Positions 8,763 to 17,323 of a stretch of 51,065 nt of DNA are shown piece after piece. The notes beneath the pieces were generated by a model that did not search any database, was not told where the DNA came from, and saw only the letters and a program-made list of their open reading frames with translations. Within the stretch, counting starts at the first letter, position 1; every line of letters starts with the position of its first letter. The translations under genes were made by a program, and so were the position numbers. The DNA comes from Mangrovicoccus sp. (GTDB lineage Bacteria > Pseudomonadota > Alphaproteobacteria > Rhodobacterales > Rhodobacteraceae): the NCBI GenBank assembly GCA_025800345.1, contig JAOXSB010000300.1, forward strand, positions 1 to 51,065. The letters run 5' to 3'.

Positions 8763-9872
8763 ATGCCAGCCGATGCCCAACAAGGGTTTCTCTCATTCGA
8801 GAATGTTAAGAAGAGCTATGACCAACAAACCCTGGTGGTCAAAGATTTCAGCCTAGAGGTCGCCCAAGGCGAGTTCATCACCCTGCTGGGCCCCTCCGGG
8901 TCCGGCAAAAGCACGGTGCTGATGATGCTGGCAGGGTTTGAGGATGTCACCAGCGGCGATATCAAAATCGCTGGGCAATCGGTGACCCGCACCGCGCCTT
9001 ATAAACGCAATATCGGCATGGTTTTTCAAAACTATGCGCTGTTTCCCCATATGACCATTGCGGAAAACCTCGCCTATCCGCTGCAAGTGCGGAAAATGTC
9101 CAAATCGGATGTGAAAGCGCGGGTGGCGGAATATCTTGATCTGATCGAGCTGGGCAGTTTTGGCGGGCGCTATCCCGGCCAGCTTTCCGGTGGGCAGCGC
9201 CAGCGGGTGGCCTTGGCGCGGGCGCTGATTTTTGAGCCCACATTGATCTTGATGGATGAGCCTTTGGGCGCGCTGGACAAGAAACTGCGCGAGCAAATGC
9301 AATATGAGATCACCCGCTTGCATGAACAGCTTGGCTTTACGGTGATTTATGTCACCCATGACCAGACCGAAGCTTTGTCCATGTCCACCCGCATCGCGGT
9401 GTTCAATGATGGGGTGGTGCAGCAATGCGCGCCGCCTGCCGAGCTCTATGAAAAACCGGCCAATGCATTTGTGGCTGAATTTATTGGCGAGAATAATTTC
9501 ATCCCCGGCAAGGTGCGCCGCATCGAGGGCGGTATGGCCCAGATCGATCTGCCAGGCGGGGAAACCATTGGCGCAGTTGCGGGGGCCGGGCTGGAGATCG
9601 GCCAAGAGGCCGTGATTTCGGTGCGCCCGGAAAAGCTATTTATTGATCCAAGCGAGCATCGCTCGGATAATGCGATATCGGCGCGCTTTGTCACCCGGCA
9701 TTATGTGGGGGATTTCATCCGGTATTATTTCCGTCTGGGCGATGGAACCGAGATCAATATCAAAGTGCTCAATGACTTGGCCGCGCCAAAATTTGCCGAA
9801 GGCGATCTTGGCAAATTGCTTTGGCTCAGTGCCGATTGCATCGCTTTCCCCGCCGCTGGCCGGGACAGCTAA
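8763..9872 (+). CDS. ABC transporter ATP-binding protein, PotA-like
   Basis: The 369-residue product has an ABC ATPase domain (Walker A GPSGSGKST, Q-loop QNYALFPH, signature LSGGQRQR, Walker B LILMDEP, switch THDQTEALS). A C-terminal TOBE-type domain of about 120 residues follows, as in the polyamine/opine/iron (PotA, FbpC) group. It powers import through the two permeases encoded downstream. The start chosen is the ATG at 8763 (MPADAQQGF) with GAAAGAGG upstream; a GTG at 8733 is in frame. It is first in a four-gene operon of ATPase, binding protein and two permeases. Confidence 0.93.
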   Translation: MPADAQQGFLSFENVKKSYDQQTLVVKDFSLEVAQGEFITLLGPSGSGKSTVLMMLAGFEDVTSGDIKIAGQSVTRTAPYKRNIGMVFQNYALFPHMTIAENLAYPLQVRKMSKSDVKARVAEYLDLIELGSFGGRYPGQLSGGQRQRVALARALIFEPTLILMDEPLGALDKKLREQMQYEITRLHEQLGFTVIYVTHDQTEALSMSTRIAVFNDGVVQQCAPPAELYEKPANAFVAEFIGENNFIPGKVRRIEGGMAQIDLPGGETIGAVAGAGLEIGQEAVISVRPEKLFIDPSEHRSDNAISARFVTRHYVGDFIRYYFRLGDGTEINIKVLNDLAAPKFAEGDLGKLLWLSADCIAFPAAGRDS

Positions 9873-9923
9873 GCCTCACCGGGCCCGGTTCGGGCCGCTC
9901 ATGTCCAATCTGGAGGGAAAACC

Positions 9924-10994
9924 ATGAGATCGAAACTAAGATTGATGGCCGGGACCGCGGCGCTGGCGCTGGCGTCTTTGAGCATGGCCGCGCCTATGGC
10001 GCAGGCAGAGAGCATGACGGTGGTGTCCTTTGGCGGGGCCTATGGGGCGACCCAGAAAAAGCATATGATCGACCCGTTTGTGGCCGAAACCGGCGCAGAG
10101 ATCCTGTTTGAGGATTATTCCGGCGGCATTGCCGAGATCAAAGCTCAGGTCGAGGCGGGCAATATCCAATGGGATGTGGTCGATATTGAGGTGATTGATC
10201 TGGAACGGGCCTGTTCTGAGGGCTTGCTTGAAGTGATTGATCATTCGATCTTGCCGCCGGGCGAGGATGGGGTGGCTGCTGCGGATGATTTCATTCCTGC
10301 GGCTTTGGACAGCGAATGCGGCGTGGGCGTGATCGTTTGGACCATCATCTATGCCTATAACACCGAGGCTGACGGCCCACAGCCCAGCTCCATCGTGGAT
10401 TTCTTTGACACCGAAGGTTTCCCGGGCAAGCGCGCGCTGCGCAAACGCCCGCAGGTGAATATGGAATGGGCGCTGATCGCCGATGGCGTGGCCAAGGACG
10501 AGGTTTATGACGTGCTGGCCACCGAAGAAGGCCAAGCCCGCGCCTTTGCCAAGCTCGACACGATCAAAGACGATATCGTGTGGTTCGACAGCTGGTCGCA
10601 AGCGCCGCAATTGCTCAATGATGGTGGCGCCTCCATGGTGCAATCGGCCAATGGGCGGATCTTCTCGGCGATCAAAGAAGATGGCAAACCCTTTGAAATG
10701 GTCTGGGACAGCCATGTCTATGACCTGGATGTGTGGTCCATCGTGGCGGGCAGCGATCAAAAAGAGCAGGCGCTTGAATTCATCAAATACGCCACGGGGT
10801 CTGTACCGCTCTCGGGCATGGCCGATGTGGCCTATGGCCCGACCCGGAAATCCTCGGCCCCCCATGTGCCCGCAGAGGTCGTGGAAGACCTGCCCACCGC
10901 GCATATGGATAAAGGCGTGAAAGCCGATGGTATCTTTTGGGCCGATTATGGCGAAAGCCTGGGCGAGGCCTTCAATGAATGGCTGCTGAAATAA
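9924..10994 (+). CDS. Periplasmic polyamine-type solute-binding protein (PotD/PotF-like)
   Basis: The 356-residue product has a Sec signal peptide ending at AQA (about residue 28) and an extracellular solute-binding fold with the early block SFGGAYGATQKKHMIDPFVAETG typical of bacterial family 1/PotD-type proteins. It contains many acidic and Trp residues (WDVVDIEV, WFDSWSQAPQLL), consistent with a cationic ligand. GGAGG lies 7 nt before the ATG. It captures substrate for the flanking ATPase and permeases. The exact ligand (putrescine, spermidine, opine or other amine) is not decidable from sequence alone. Confidence 0.88.
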   Translation: MRSKLRLMAGTAALALASLSMAAPMAQAESMTVVSFGGAYGATQKKHMIDPFVAETGAEILFEDYSGGIAEIKAQVEAGNIQWDVVDIEVIDLERACSEGLLEVIDHSILPPGEDGVAAADDFIPAALDSECGVGVIVWTIIYAYNTEADGPQPSSIVDFFDTEGFPGKRALRKRPQVNMEWALIADGVAKDEVYDVLATEEGQARAFAKLDTIKDDIVWFDSWSQAPQLLNDGGASMVQSANGRIFSAIKEDGKPFEMVWDSHVYDLDVWSIVAGSDQKEQALEFIKYATGSVPLSGMADVAYGPTRKSSAPHVPAEVVEDLPTAHMDKGVKADGIFWADYGESLGEAFNEWLLK

Positions 10995-11059
10995 GCTGCC
11001 CGGAATGAAGACGGCTCTGCGCGCTTTGGCGGGCAGGGCCATTGTAAAGAGGATACCTG

Positions 11060-12295
11060 ATGCAAGACGCGCTGCTGTCGCCCCAAGATGCCGTTTTGGC
11101 CCGCCGTCAATTGCGCCGGCGCAAGCTGAGCGCGTTTTTCTTTGTGGCGCCGCTCTTGCTGTTTTTGCTGCTGGCTTTTGTGGCCCCGATCGCCACGATG
11201 TTGGTGCGCAGTTTTCACCACCCGGTGGTGGCCGAGCTGATCCCCGACAGTCTTGCGGCATTGTCCCAATGGGATGGCCAAGATCTGCCCCCGCCAGAGG
11301 TCCAAGCGATTTTTGCCTCTGATATGAAGCGCCTGGCCGCTGCGCGGCTTTCGGGCAAGCTGGCCGAAGAGGTCAACCGGGTAGAGCCGGGCAGTTCCAG
11401 CGTGATCAAATCCACCGCTCGCAAACTGCGCCGTCTTGAGGATGCACAAATCACCGCAGAGGCCCCGGCGCTGTTGCTGGAGGCCAATAAAAAATGGGGT
11501 GACCCGAAGATCTGGCGCGCGGTGCAGCAGGCCGGAGCGGTTTACACGCCGCGCTATTATCTGACCGCATTGGATATGGAATGGGGCTCGGAGGGGTTGC
11601 AGGCCCGCGACGGGGCTAAGATCTATGTGGATCTATACACTAAGACGTTGAAAATCGCGCTGATCATCACCGTGCTGACCCTGATCCTGGGCTATCCGCT
11701 GGCCTATTACCTGGCCAATGCCCCAAGCGCTTTGGGCAATTTGCTGATGGTCTTTGTGCTGCTGCCCTTTTGGACTTCGCTTTTGGTGCGCACCACGTCC
11801 TGGATTGCGCTGCTGCAAACCAATGGGGTGGTGAATTCTTTTCTGATGGGGGTGGGGGTGACCTCAACCCCGTTTGAGATGCTCTACACCCAGTTTTCCA
11901 CTGTGCTGGCCATGACCCATATTCTGCTGCCCTTCATGATCTTGCCGCTTTACAGCGTGATGAAAGGCATTGATCCCAGCTATTTGCGCGCGGCCATGTC
12001 CATGGGCTCCAGGCCATTGCCCGCGTTTTTCCGGGTCTATCTGCCCATGACCTTGCCCGGGCTTAGCGCCGGGGCGCTGTTGGTTTTCATCATCTCGGTG
12101 GGCTATTACATCACGCCCGCTTTGGTGGGGGGCACCGATGGGCAGATGATTTCCAACATCATCGCCTTTCATATGCAGCAATCCAATAATTGGGAGCTTG
12201 CTGCGGCCCTTGGATCGCTGCTGCTGGCGATCATCTTGCTGCTCTATTGGGTCTATGACCGCTTTGTGGGCGCGGGCAATATTCAGCTGGGGTGA
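11060..12295 (+). CDS. ABC transporter permease, PotB-like, with large periplasmic insertion
   Basis: An inner-membrane permease of 411 residues. TM1 is near residues 25-47. A hydrophilic, helix-rich insertion of about 130 residues follows (48-185), and then the normal permease core with about five TM segments and the EAA-type loop (YLRAAMSMGSRPLPAFFRVYLP). PotB-type permeases are usually near 285 residues, so the insertion explains the extra length. GAGG lies upstream of the ATG at 11060. It pairs with the PotC-like permease that follows. Confidence 0.9.
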   Translation: MQDALLSPQDAVLARRQLRRRKLSAFFFVAPLLLFLLLAFVAPIATMLVRSFHHPVVAELIPDSLAALSQWDGQDLPPPEVQAIFASDMKRLAAARLSGKLAEEVNRVEPGSSSVIKSTARKLRRLEDAQITAEAPALLLEANKKWGDPKIWRAVQQAGAVYTPRYYLTALDMEWGSEGLQARDGAKIYVDLYTKTLKIALIITVLTLILGYPLAYYLANAPSALGNLLMVFVLLPFWTSLLVRTTSWIALLQTNGVVNSFLMGVGVTSTPFEMLYTQFSTVLAMTHILLPFMILPLYSVMKGIDPSYLRAAMSMGSRPLPAFFRVYLPMTLPGLSAGALLVFIISVGYYITPALVGGTDGQMISNIIAFHMQQSNNWELAAALGSLLLAIILLLYWVYDRFVGAGNIQLG

Positions 12296-12300
12296 AGATC

Positions 12301-13152
12301 ATGAGAAAACTGCCCGCATATTACACATTTTGGCATGTGATCGGCCATTATGCCCTGCGCTGGACAGCCTGGGCCGTGCTGGCCTTTTTGATGCTGCCGA
12401 TCCTGATCATCGTGCCGCTTTCCTTCAATGCCGAGCCGTATTTTTCCTTTACCGAAGGGATGCTCGCCTTGGATCCGGCGGCCTATTCCACCCGCTGGTA
12501 TGAGGCGATTTTCACCGATCCCAAATGGCTGCTGTCGATCAAGAACAGCTTTATCATCGGTATCGCGGCGGCGGCGCTGGCCACGCTATTGGGCACGGTG
12601 GCGGCGGTGGGGCTGGCCTCGCCAGTGATGCCGTTCAAACGCTTGATCACGGCGCTGATGCTCTCGCCCATGATCGTGCCGCTAATCATCATCGCGGCGG
12701 GGATGTTTTTCTTCTACACCAAGTTCAATCTGGTGGGCAGCTATGCGGGGTTGATCATCGCCCATGCGGCTTTGGGCGTGCCTTTTGTGATCATCACCGT
12801 GACTGCCACGCTGACCGGCTTTGATCGCTCGCTTTACAATGCGGGGATCAGCATGGGGGCGCATCCGGTGAAAGTGTTTTGGGATGTTGTGGTGCCGCTG
12901 ATCCGCCCGGGGGTGATCTCTGGCGGGTTGTTCGCTTTTGTCACCTCCTTTGACGAGGTGGTTCTGGTGCTGTTCTTGGCCGGGCCAGAGCAACGCACCA
13001 TCCCGCGCCAGATGTTTTCTGGCCTGCGCGAGCAGATCAACCCAACGATCCTTGCGGTGGCAACGCTGTTGATTTTGCTCTCGGTGGCGATGTTGGTGAC
13101 GTTGGAATTGCTGCGCCGCCGGTCCGAGCGTTTGCGTGGTTCGGCCTTTTAG
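12301..13152 (+). CDS. ABC transporter permease, PotC-like
   Basis: The 283-residue product has six predicted TM segments and the conserved cytoplasmic loop SLYNAGISMGAHPVKVFWDVVVPLIRPG that contacts the ATPase. Its final periplasmic/TM part (SFDEVVLVLFLAGP) is typical of PotC. The start is the ATG at 12301, 5 nt after the stop of the previous gene, with GGGG upstream. A GTG at 12292 overlapping that stop is an alternative. It is the last gene of the importer operon. Confidence 0.92.
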   Translation: MRKLPAYYTFWHVIGHYALRWTAWAVLAFLMLPILIIVPLSFNAEPYFSFTEGMLALDPAAYSTRWYEAIFTDPKWLLSIKNSFIIGIAAAALATLLGTVAAVGLASPVMPFKRLITALMLSPMIVPLIIIAAGMFFFYTKFNLVGSYAGLIIAHAALGVPFVIITVTATLTGFDRSLYNAGISMGAHPVKVFWDVVVPLIRPGVISGGLFAFVTSFDEVVLVLFLAGPEQRTIPRQMFSGLREQINPTILAVATLLILLSVAMLVTLELLRRRSERLRGSAF

Positions 13153-13206
13153 TACGCGCGGGAACAAGGCAGATAGGCCGAGATGAGTATGTAACGAGGT
13201 GCCAAA

Positions 13207-14187
13207 ATGGCTATGACCCCATCGCGGCTGCGCAGCCGTCTCAAGGCTTTTCCCACCCCCATTGGCGGCTTGGCTTTGGGTATTGGTAGTTTGGGCATTG
13301 TATTGGATGCCCAGCTTGGAGCCGGTGGCACCATCCAATATATCACAGCACTGATCGCGGCAGGGCTGCTGGGGGTCTTGGCTCTGAAATTTGTGTCGCA
13401 TCCCGATAGTCTTTGGGAAGATCTGCAGCACCCAGTGGTGGGATCAGTGGTGCCAACCTTTGCCATGGGGGTGATGATCGTCTCAAACGCCTTGGCCAAA
13501 TTGGCGCTGCCTTTGGGGCTGGCCCTATGGCTTTTGGCGATCGCGCTGCATGTGATGTTCTTGGTCACTTTCCTGCGCAACCGGTTTCGCGATTGGAAGC
13601 TGCACCATATGGTGCCCAGCTGGTTCGTGCCGCCGGTGGGCATCGCGGTGGCTGGGGTCAGCTATGCCGGGGCCCATGAAGGTTTTTTCTATGGCGTGGC
13701 CCAGCTCTGCGTGTGGTTTGCCATCGCCGGCTATGCGATTTTGCTGCCTTTGATGTTTTACCGGCTGATCTTTGAAGATCTGATCCCCGATGCGTCCAAA
13801 CCTACCATTGCGATCCTAGCCGCGCCGGCGAGCCTGTGCTTGGCCGCGTATCTCAATGTGAGCGATGATCCGGTGTCATTGGTAATCTTGAGCTTTTACG
13901 GCATCGCATTGCTGATGACCTTCACGGTTTATGCGGCGTTCGTCAAATTGCTCTCACTGCCGTTTTCGCCGGGCTATGCGGCCTTTACCTTTCCTATGGC
14001 GATTGGGGCGACGGCGCAGTTCAAAGTGGCCGAGCAGATGGAGATTTGGGGTGCCCGAGACTCGGTTCTGGCCGAGATCCGCTTCATCGCCGATCTAGAG
14101 CTGGTGCTCGCGACCCTGGTGATTGCCTATGTGGCGCTGCGCTATGGGCTTTACTATCTGCGCCGCCAGGAAATGCCCGAGGCATAA
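13207..14187 (+). CDS. TDT/SLAC1-family membrane channel or transporter (TehA-like)
   Basis: The 326-residue product is an integral membrane protein with about ten TM helices and the opening FPTPIGGLALGIGSLGIVLD typical of the tellurite-resistance/dicarboxylate (TehA, SLAC1) family. Bacterial members are anion channels or exporters, and the plant member SLAC1 conducts nitrate and chloride. GAGGTG lies 6 nt before the ATG. It is 54 nt from the previous operon and may be its own unit. It converges with the nitrate operon, which is suggestive but not proof of a nitrate role. Confidence 0.85.
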   Translation: MAMTPSRLRSRLKAFPTPIGGLALGIGSLGIVLDAQLGAGGTIQYITALIAAGLLGVLALKFVSHPDSLWEDLQHPVVGSVVPTFAMGVMIVSNALAKLALPLGLALWLLAIALHVMFLVTFLRNRFRDWKLHHMVPSWFVPPVGIAVAGVSYAGAHEGFFYGVAQLCVWFAIAGYAILLPLMFYRLIFEDLIPDASKPTIAILAAPASLCLAAYLNVSDDPVSLVILSFYGIALLMTFTVYAAFVKLLSLPFSPGYAAFTFPMAIGATAQFKVAEQMEIWGARDSVLAEIRFIADLELVLATLVIAYVALRYGLYYLRRQEMPEA

Positions 14188-14283
14188 AGCGCGCGCCAAC
14201 TGTTGCCTTGCAGGGGGTGTTCCCGGGTTAGGCCCGGCCAACCCACCCCTTTTGGGTGACATTTGCAGCGCGCAGGCGGGAAG

Positions 14284-14321
14284 CAAAAAACGGGCAGGGG
14301 GCCCCCCGGCACCCCTGCCCG
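14284..14321 (-). terminator. Intrinsic terminator of the nitrate assimilation operon
   Basis: Read on the minus strand, CGGGCAGGGG pairs with CCCCTGCCCG (10 bp), followed by TTTTTT. It begins 14 nt after the nasA stop. Confidence 0.9.
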
Positions 14322-14334
14322 CAGAGCGCAGGAA

Positions 14335-16983
14335 TTATTCCGCGGCCAGTTTGACCTGGCTTTTGGCGATCAGCGTCCCGATTTCAGGACGGCACGATCC
14401 GCAGACCCCGCCCGCGCCCAAAGCGGCGGTGACCTGTGCCACCTCCACCAAGTTCTGGCCTAGGATGGCCTCGATGATGGTATTGGCCCCGATGCCCAAA
14501 CAGGCGCAGACCGTGGCACCGGGATCTCCGGCATCGCTGGCAGCCATGCCTGCCAAAATATCGGGGGATTGGTCCTGGCCCAATGCGCCGCCCACAAAGC
14601 TGCGCGAGAGCGCCACCGGCTCTGGCCCTGCATAAAGCGCGGCGACCAAACGCCCATCTTGATGAAAGGCGATGCGCGCGCTGCCTCGGGTCGGATCGAT
14701 CATGGAAACCGCCTGGGCGCTGTCTTCCAGACCGAACATCTGGCGGGCTATGGCTTCGAAATCGCCTGGCAAAACCAGATCGGCGCATTCCACCTGCCAG
14801 CCTTGGCGCAGCCGGGCTTTGGCCCAATAGCCCGATTGCGGTTTGGGCTCGCTCAGGCTGACCCCAAAGCCAAACCAAGCCGCGGGCCAAGCCGTTAATG
14901 CGACCCGGGCGGCTTTGCTTTCGGGCTGGCCTGAAACCGGGTCGGTCACCCCAGGCACCACCGCATCCACGCGCCCTTCGGAGGATGTCTCGCCCGTCCA
15001 GTGGATCGGCGCGAAAAGCTGGCCAGGCTGGACGCGGTCAGTGATCAGCACCCGCGCCAGGCTGCGCCCCACGGGCGATTTGATCTCGCCGATTTGCGCG
15101 GGCTCAAGCCCCAGTTTAGCGGCATCTTCTGGGTGCACTTCCACAAAAGGCTCGGCCGTATGGGCCGAAAGCCGCGGCGAGAGCCCGGTGCGGGTCATGG
15201 TGTGCCAATGATCGCGCACCCGGCCGGTGTTCAGGCAGAACGGATAGGCAGGGCTGGCTTTGGCCTCGGGGGGGCGATGGCTGAGCGCCAGCATCTGCGC
15301 CCGGCCCGATGGGGTGAAGAATTTGCCATCGCCAAAGAAGCGTCCGCCTTTGCGGCTGTCGGTGATCGGCCAGCGGGTGGGGGGCAGGGCGTCATAGGCT
15401 TCGCGGGTGATCCCGGTGAGCCCGGAGATGTCGAAATCCCGGCCCAGACGGCCCGCAATGCCCGAAAGCGCTGCATATTCATCGAACACCTCTGCGGGGC
15501 TGGCATAATCAAAGGCTTGTTCCCAGCCCATGCGCCGCCCTATTTCGGCCATAATCGCCCAATCGGCGCGGGCCTGGCCCGGGGCGGGCAAGATGCCCCG
15601 CTGGCGACTGATGGTGCGATCAGAATTGGTCACAGTGCCGTCTTTCTCGCCCCAGCCTGTGGCGGGCAGCACGATCTCGGCCAGGCGCGCGGTATCGGTT
15701 TGCGCAGTCAGGTCCGAGACCACGGTGAAATCGCAACCGGCAATGGCATCGCGCACCGCATCGGCCTCGGGCATGGAAACCGCCGGGTTGGTGCACATGA
15801 TCCAGAGCGCTTTGATCCGCCCATCGGCCACAGCGCGGAACATATCCACCGCTTTGAGGCCCGCGGCCTCGGGCATTTGCGGGGCATCCCAAAAGGCGCG
15901 CACCGCATTGCGATGCTCGGCATTTTCCAGATCCAGATGGCAGGCGAGCATATTGGCCAGCCCGCCAACCTCGCGCCCGCCCATGGCATTGGGTTGGCCA
16001 GTGACCGATAGCGGGCCCATGCCGGGGCGGCCGATGCGGCCCGTGGCCAAATGGCAATTGATCAGGGAATTGACCTTGTCGCTGCCCGATGAGGATTGAT
16101 TGAAGCCCTGGGAAAACACCGACACCACCCGTTCGGTGCCGATCCAAAGATCGTAAAACGCCTCGATCTCGGCTGGATCGAGCCCGGTTTTGGCGGGGTC
16201 ATCTTCACGGGCGGCTTGCAGCGCGGCTTCAAACCCATCCACATGGGTGTTGAGAAAGGCGCGATCTTCGAGCTTGTCTGCGGCGATCCGTGCCAGCAAC
16301 CCATTCCAAAGCGCCACATCCGAGCCAGGTTCCACCGCCATATGCAGATCGGCCAGATCACAGGTGGCGCTGCGGCGGGGATCAATCACCACCACGCGCA
16401 TATCGGGGCGGGAGGATTTGGCCGCGGCCAAGCGCTGATAGAGCACCGGATGGCACCAAGCCAGGTTGGAGCCTGCCAGCACTACCAGATCGGCGCTTTC
16501 TAGATCTTCATAAGTGCCCGGCACCGTATCCGTGCCAAAGGCGCGGCGGTGGCCGGCCACGGTGGAGGCCATGCACAGGCGGCTATTGGTGTCGATATTG
16601 GCCGAGCCCATGAAGCCTTTCATGAGCTTATTGGCCACGTAATAGTCTTCGGTCAGCAATTGCCCAGAGACATAAAAGGCCACGGAATCGGGCCCATGTT
16701 CGGCGATGGTGGCGGAAAACCGATCCGCCACTTCTTGAAGCGCGCTGTCCCAGTCGGTTTCCACCCCGCGCACCCGTGGGGCGAGCAAGCGTTCTTCGAG
16801 CCCGGTGGTCTCGCCCAGGGCCGAGCCCTTAGAGCAGAGCTTGCCGTAATTGGCCGGATGATCTGGATCGCCCTTGATGGACAGACCGCCCGCGCCATTG
16901 GGCGTGGCGATCACCCCGCAACCCACCCCGCAATAGGGGCAGGTGGTTTTTACAGAAGGCAGATGCTGGGTATCTCGCGCCAT
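14335..16983 (-). CDS. nasA: Assimilatory nitrate reductase, catalytic subunit
   Basis: The 882-residue product is a molybdopterin oxidoreductase that reduces nitrate to nitrite in the cytoplasm. An N-terminal [4Fe-4S] motif is formed by C15, C18, C22 and C50 (CPYCGVGC ... KLCSKG). The bis-MGD binding body follows (NSRLCMASTV, GSNLAWCHP, TGRIGRPGMGPLSVTGQPNAMGGREVGG), then a C-terminal BFD-like [2Fe-2S] domain (CACLGIG ... GVCGSCRPE). The C-terminal cluster can take electrons directly, so no separate NasC-type reductase is needed; none is in the operon. The start gives MARDTQHLPS; upstream in-frame codons would overlap nirD. Its molybdopterin depends on moa genes such as the moaA at 6.5-7.5 kb. 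Confidence 0.95.
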   Translation of the reverse strand: MARDTQHLPSVKTTCPYCGVGCGVIATPNGAGGLSIKGDPDHPANYGKLCSKGSALGETTGLEERLLAPRVRGVETDWDSALQEVADRFSATIAEHGPDSVAFYVSGQLLTEDYYVANKLMKGFMGSANIDTNSRLCMASTVAGHRRAFGTDTVPGTYEDLESADLVVLAGSNLAWCHPVLYQRLAAAKSSRPDMRVVVIDPRRSATCDLADLHMAVEPGSDVALWNGLLARIAADKLEDRAFLNTHVDGFEAALQAAREDDPAKTGLDPAEIEAFYDLWIGTERVVSVFSQGFNQSSSGSDKVNSLINCHLATGRIGRPGMGPLSVTGQPNAMGGREVGGLANMLACHLDLENAEHRNAVRAFWDAPQMPEAAGLKAVDMFRAVADGRIKALWIMCTNPAVSMPEADAVRDAIAGCDFTVVSDLTAQTDTARLAEIVLPATGWGEKDGTVTNSDRTISRQRGILPAPGQARADWAIMAEIGRRMGWEQAFDYASPAEVFDEYAALSGIAGRLGRDFDISGLTGITREAYDALPPTRWPITDSRKGGRFFGDGKFFTPSGRAQMLALSHRPPEAKASPAYPFCLNTGRVRDHWHTMTRTGLSPRLSAHTAEPFVEVHPEDAAKLGLEPAQIGEIKSPVGRSLARVLITDRVQPGQLFAPIHWTGETSSEGRVDAVVPGVTDPVSGQPESKAARVALTAWPAAWFGFGVSLSEPKPQSGYWAKARLRQGWQVECADLVLPGDFEAIARQMFGLEDSAQAVSMIDPTRGSARIAFHQDGRLVAALYAGPEPVALSRSFVGGALGQDQSPDILAGMAASDAGDPGATVCACLGIGANTIIEAILGQNLVEVAQVTAALGAGGVCGSCRPEIGTLIAKSQVKLAAE

Positions 16984-16987
16984 GGGA

Positions 16988-17323
16988 TCACGCCGCCGGA
17001 CGGGAGGCAAGCTGCGTGGCATCTAGCAACACACGGCCCTGGTCGATCCGCGCCGGGAAGGTCTCTACCGAGCCTTCATCTGCGCCCTGTGCTTGACCCG
17101 TTTCCAAATCAAACACCCAGTTATGCAATGGGCATGTCACCGATTTGCCATGCACGATCCCCTCAGCCAGGGGGCCTTGCTTATGGGGGCAGGCATTGTT
17201 GAGGGCAAAGACCTGATCTTGGGCGGTGCGAAACACCGCGACACAGCCCATGGCAGTTTGGATTTTCCGCGCGCCGCGCACCGGGATGGCGCTTAGCGGT
17301 CCGATATCAATCCAATTGCTCAT
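16988..17323 (-). CDS. nirD: Nitrite reductase (NADH) small subunit
   Basis: The 111-residue product is a Rieske-fold protein with both ligand pairs present, CPH and CPLHNW, separated as in Rieske [2Fe-2S] proteins. Some enterobacterial NirD lack these, so this one may carry a cluster. It partners NirB in reducing nitrite to ammonium. The start at 17323 (MSNWIDIG) overlaps the nirB stop as ATGA and is preceded by AGGAGG. Confidence 0.94.
   Translation of the reverse strand: MSNWIDIGPLSAIPVRGARKIQTAMGCVAVFRTAQDQVFALNNACPHKQGPLAEGIVHGKSVTCPLHNWVFDLETGQAQGADEGSVETFPARIDQGRVLLDATQLASRPAA

Noticed and set aside
15001-16011. Long plus-strand open frame (336 codons) opposite nasA
   Set aside because: Antisense shadow: nasA on the other strand has full family motifs, and long antisense frames are common in GC-rich DNA.
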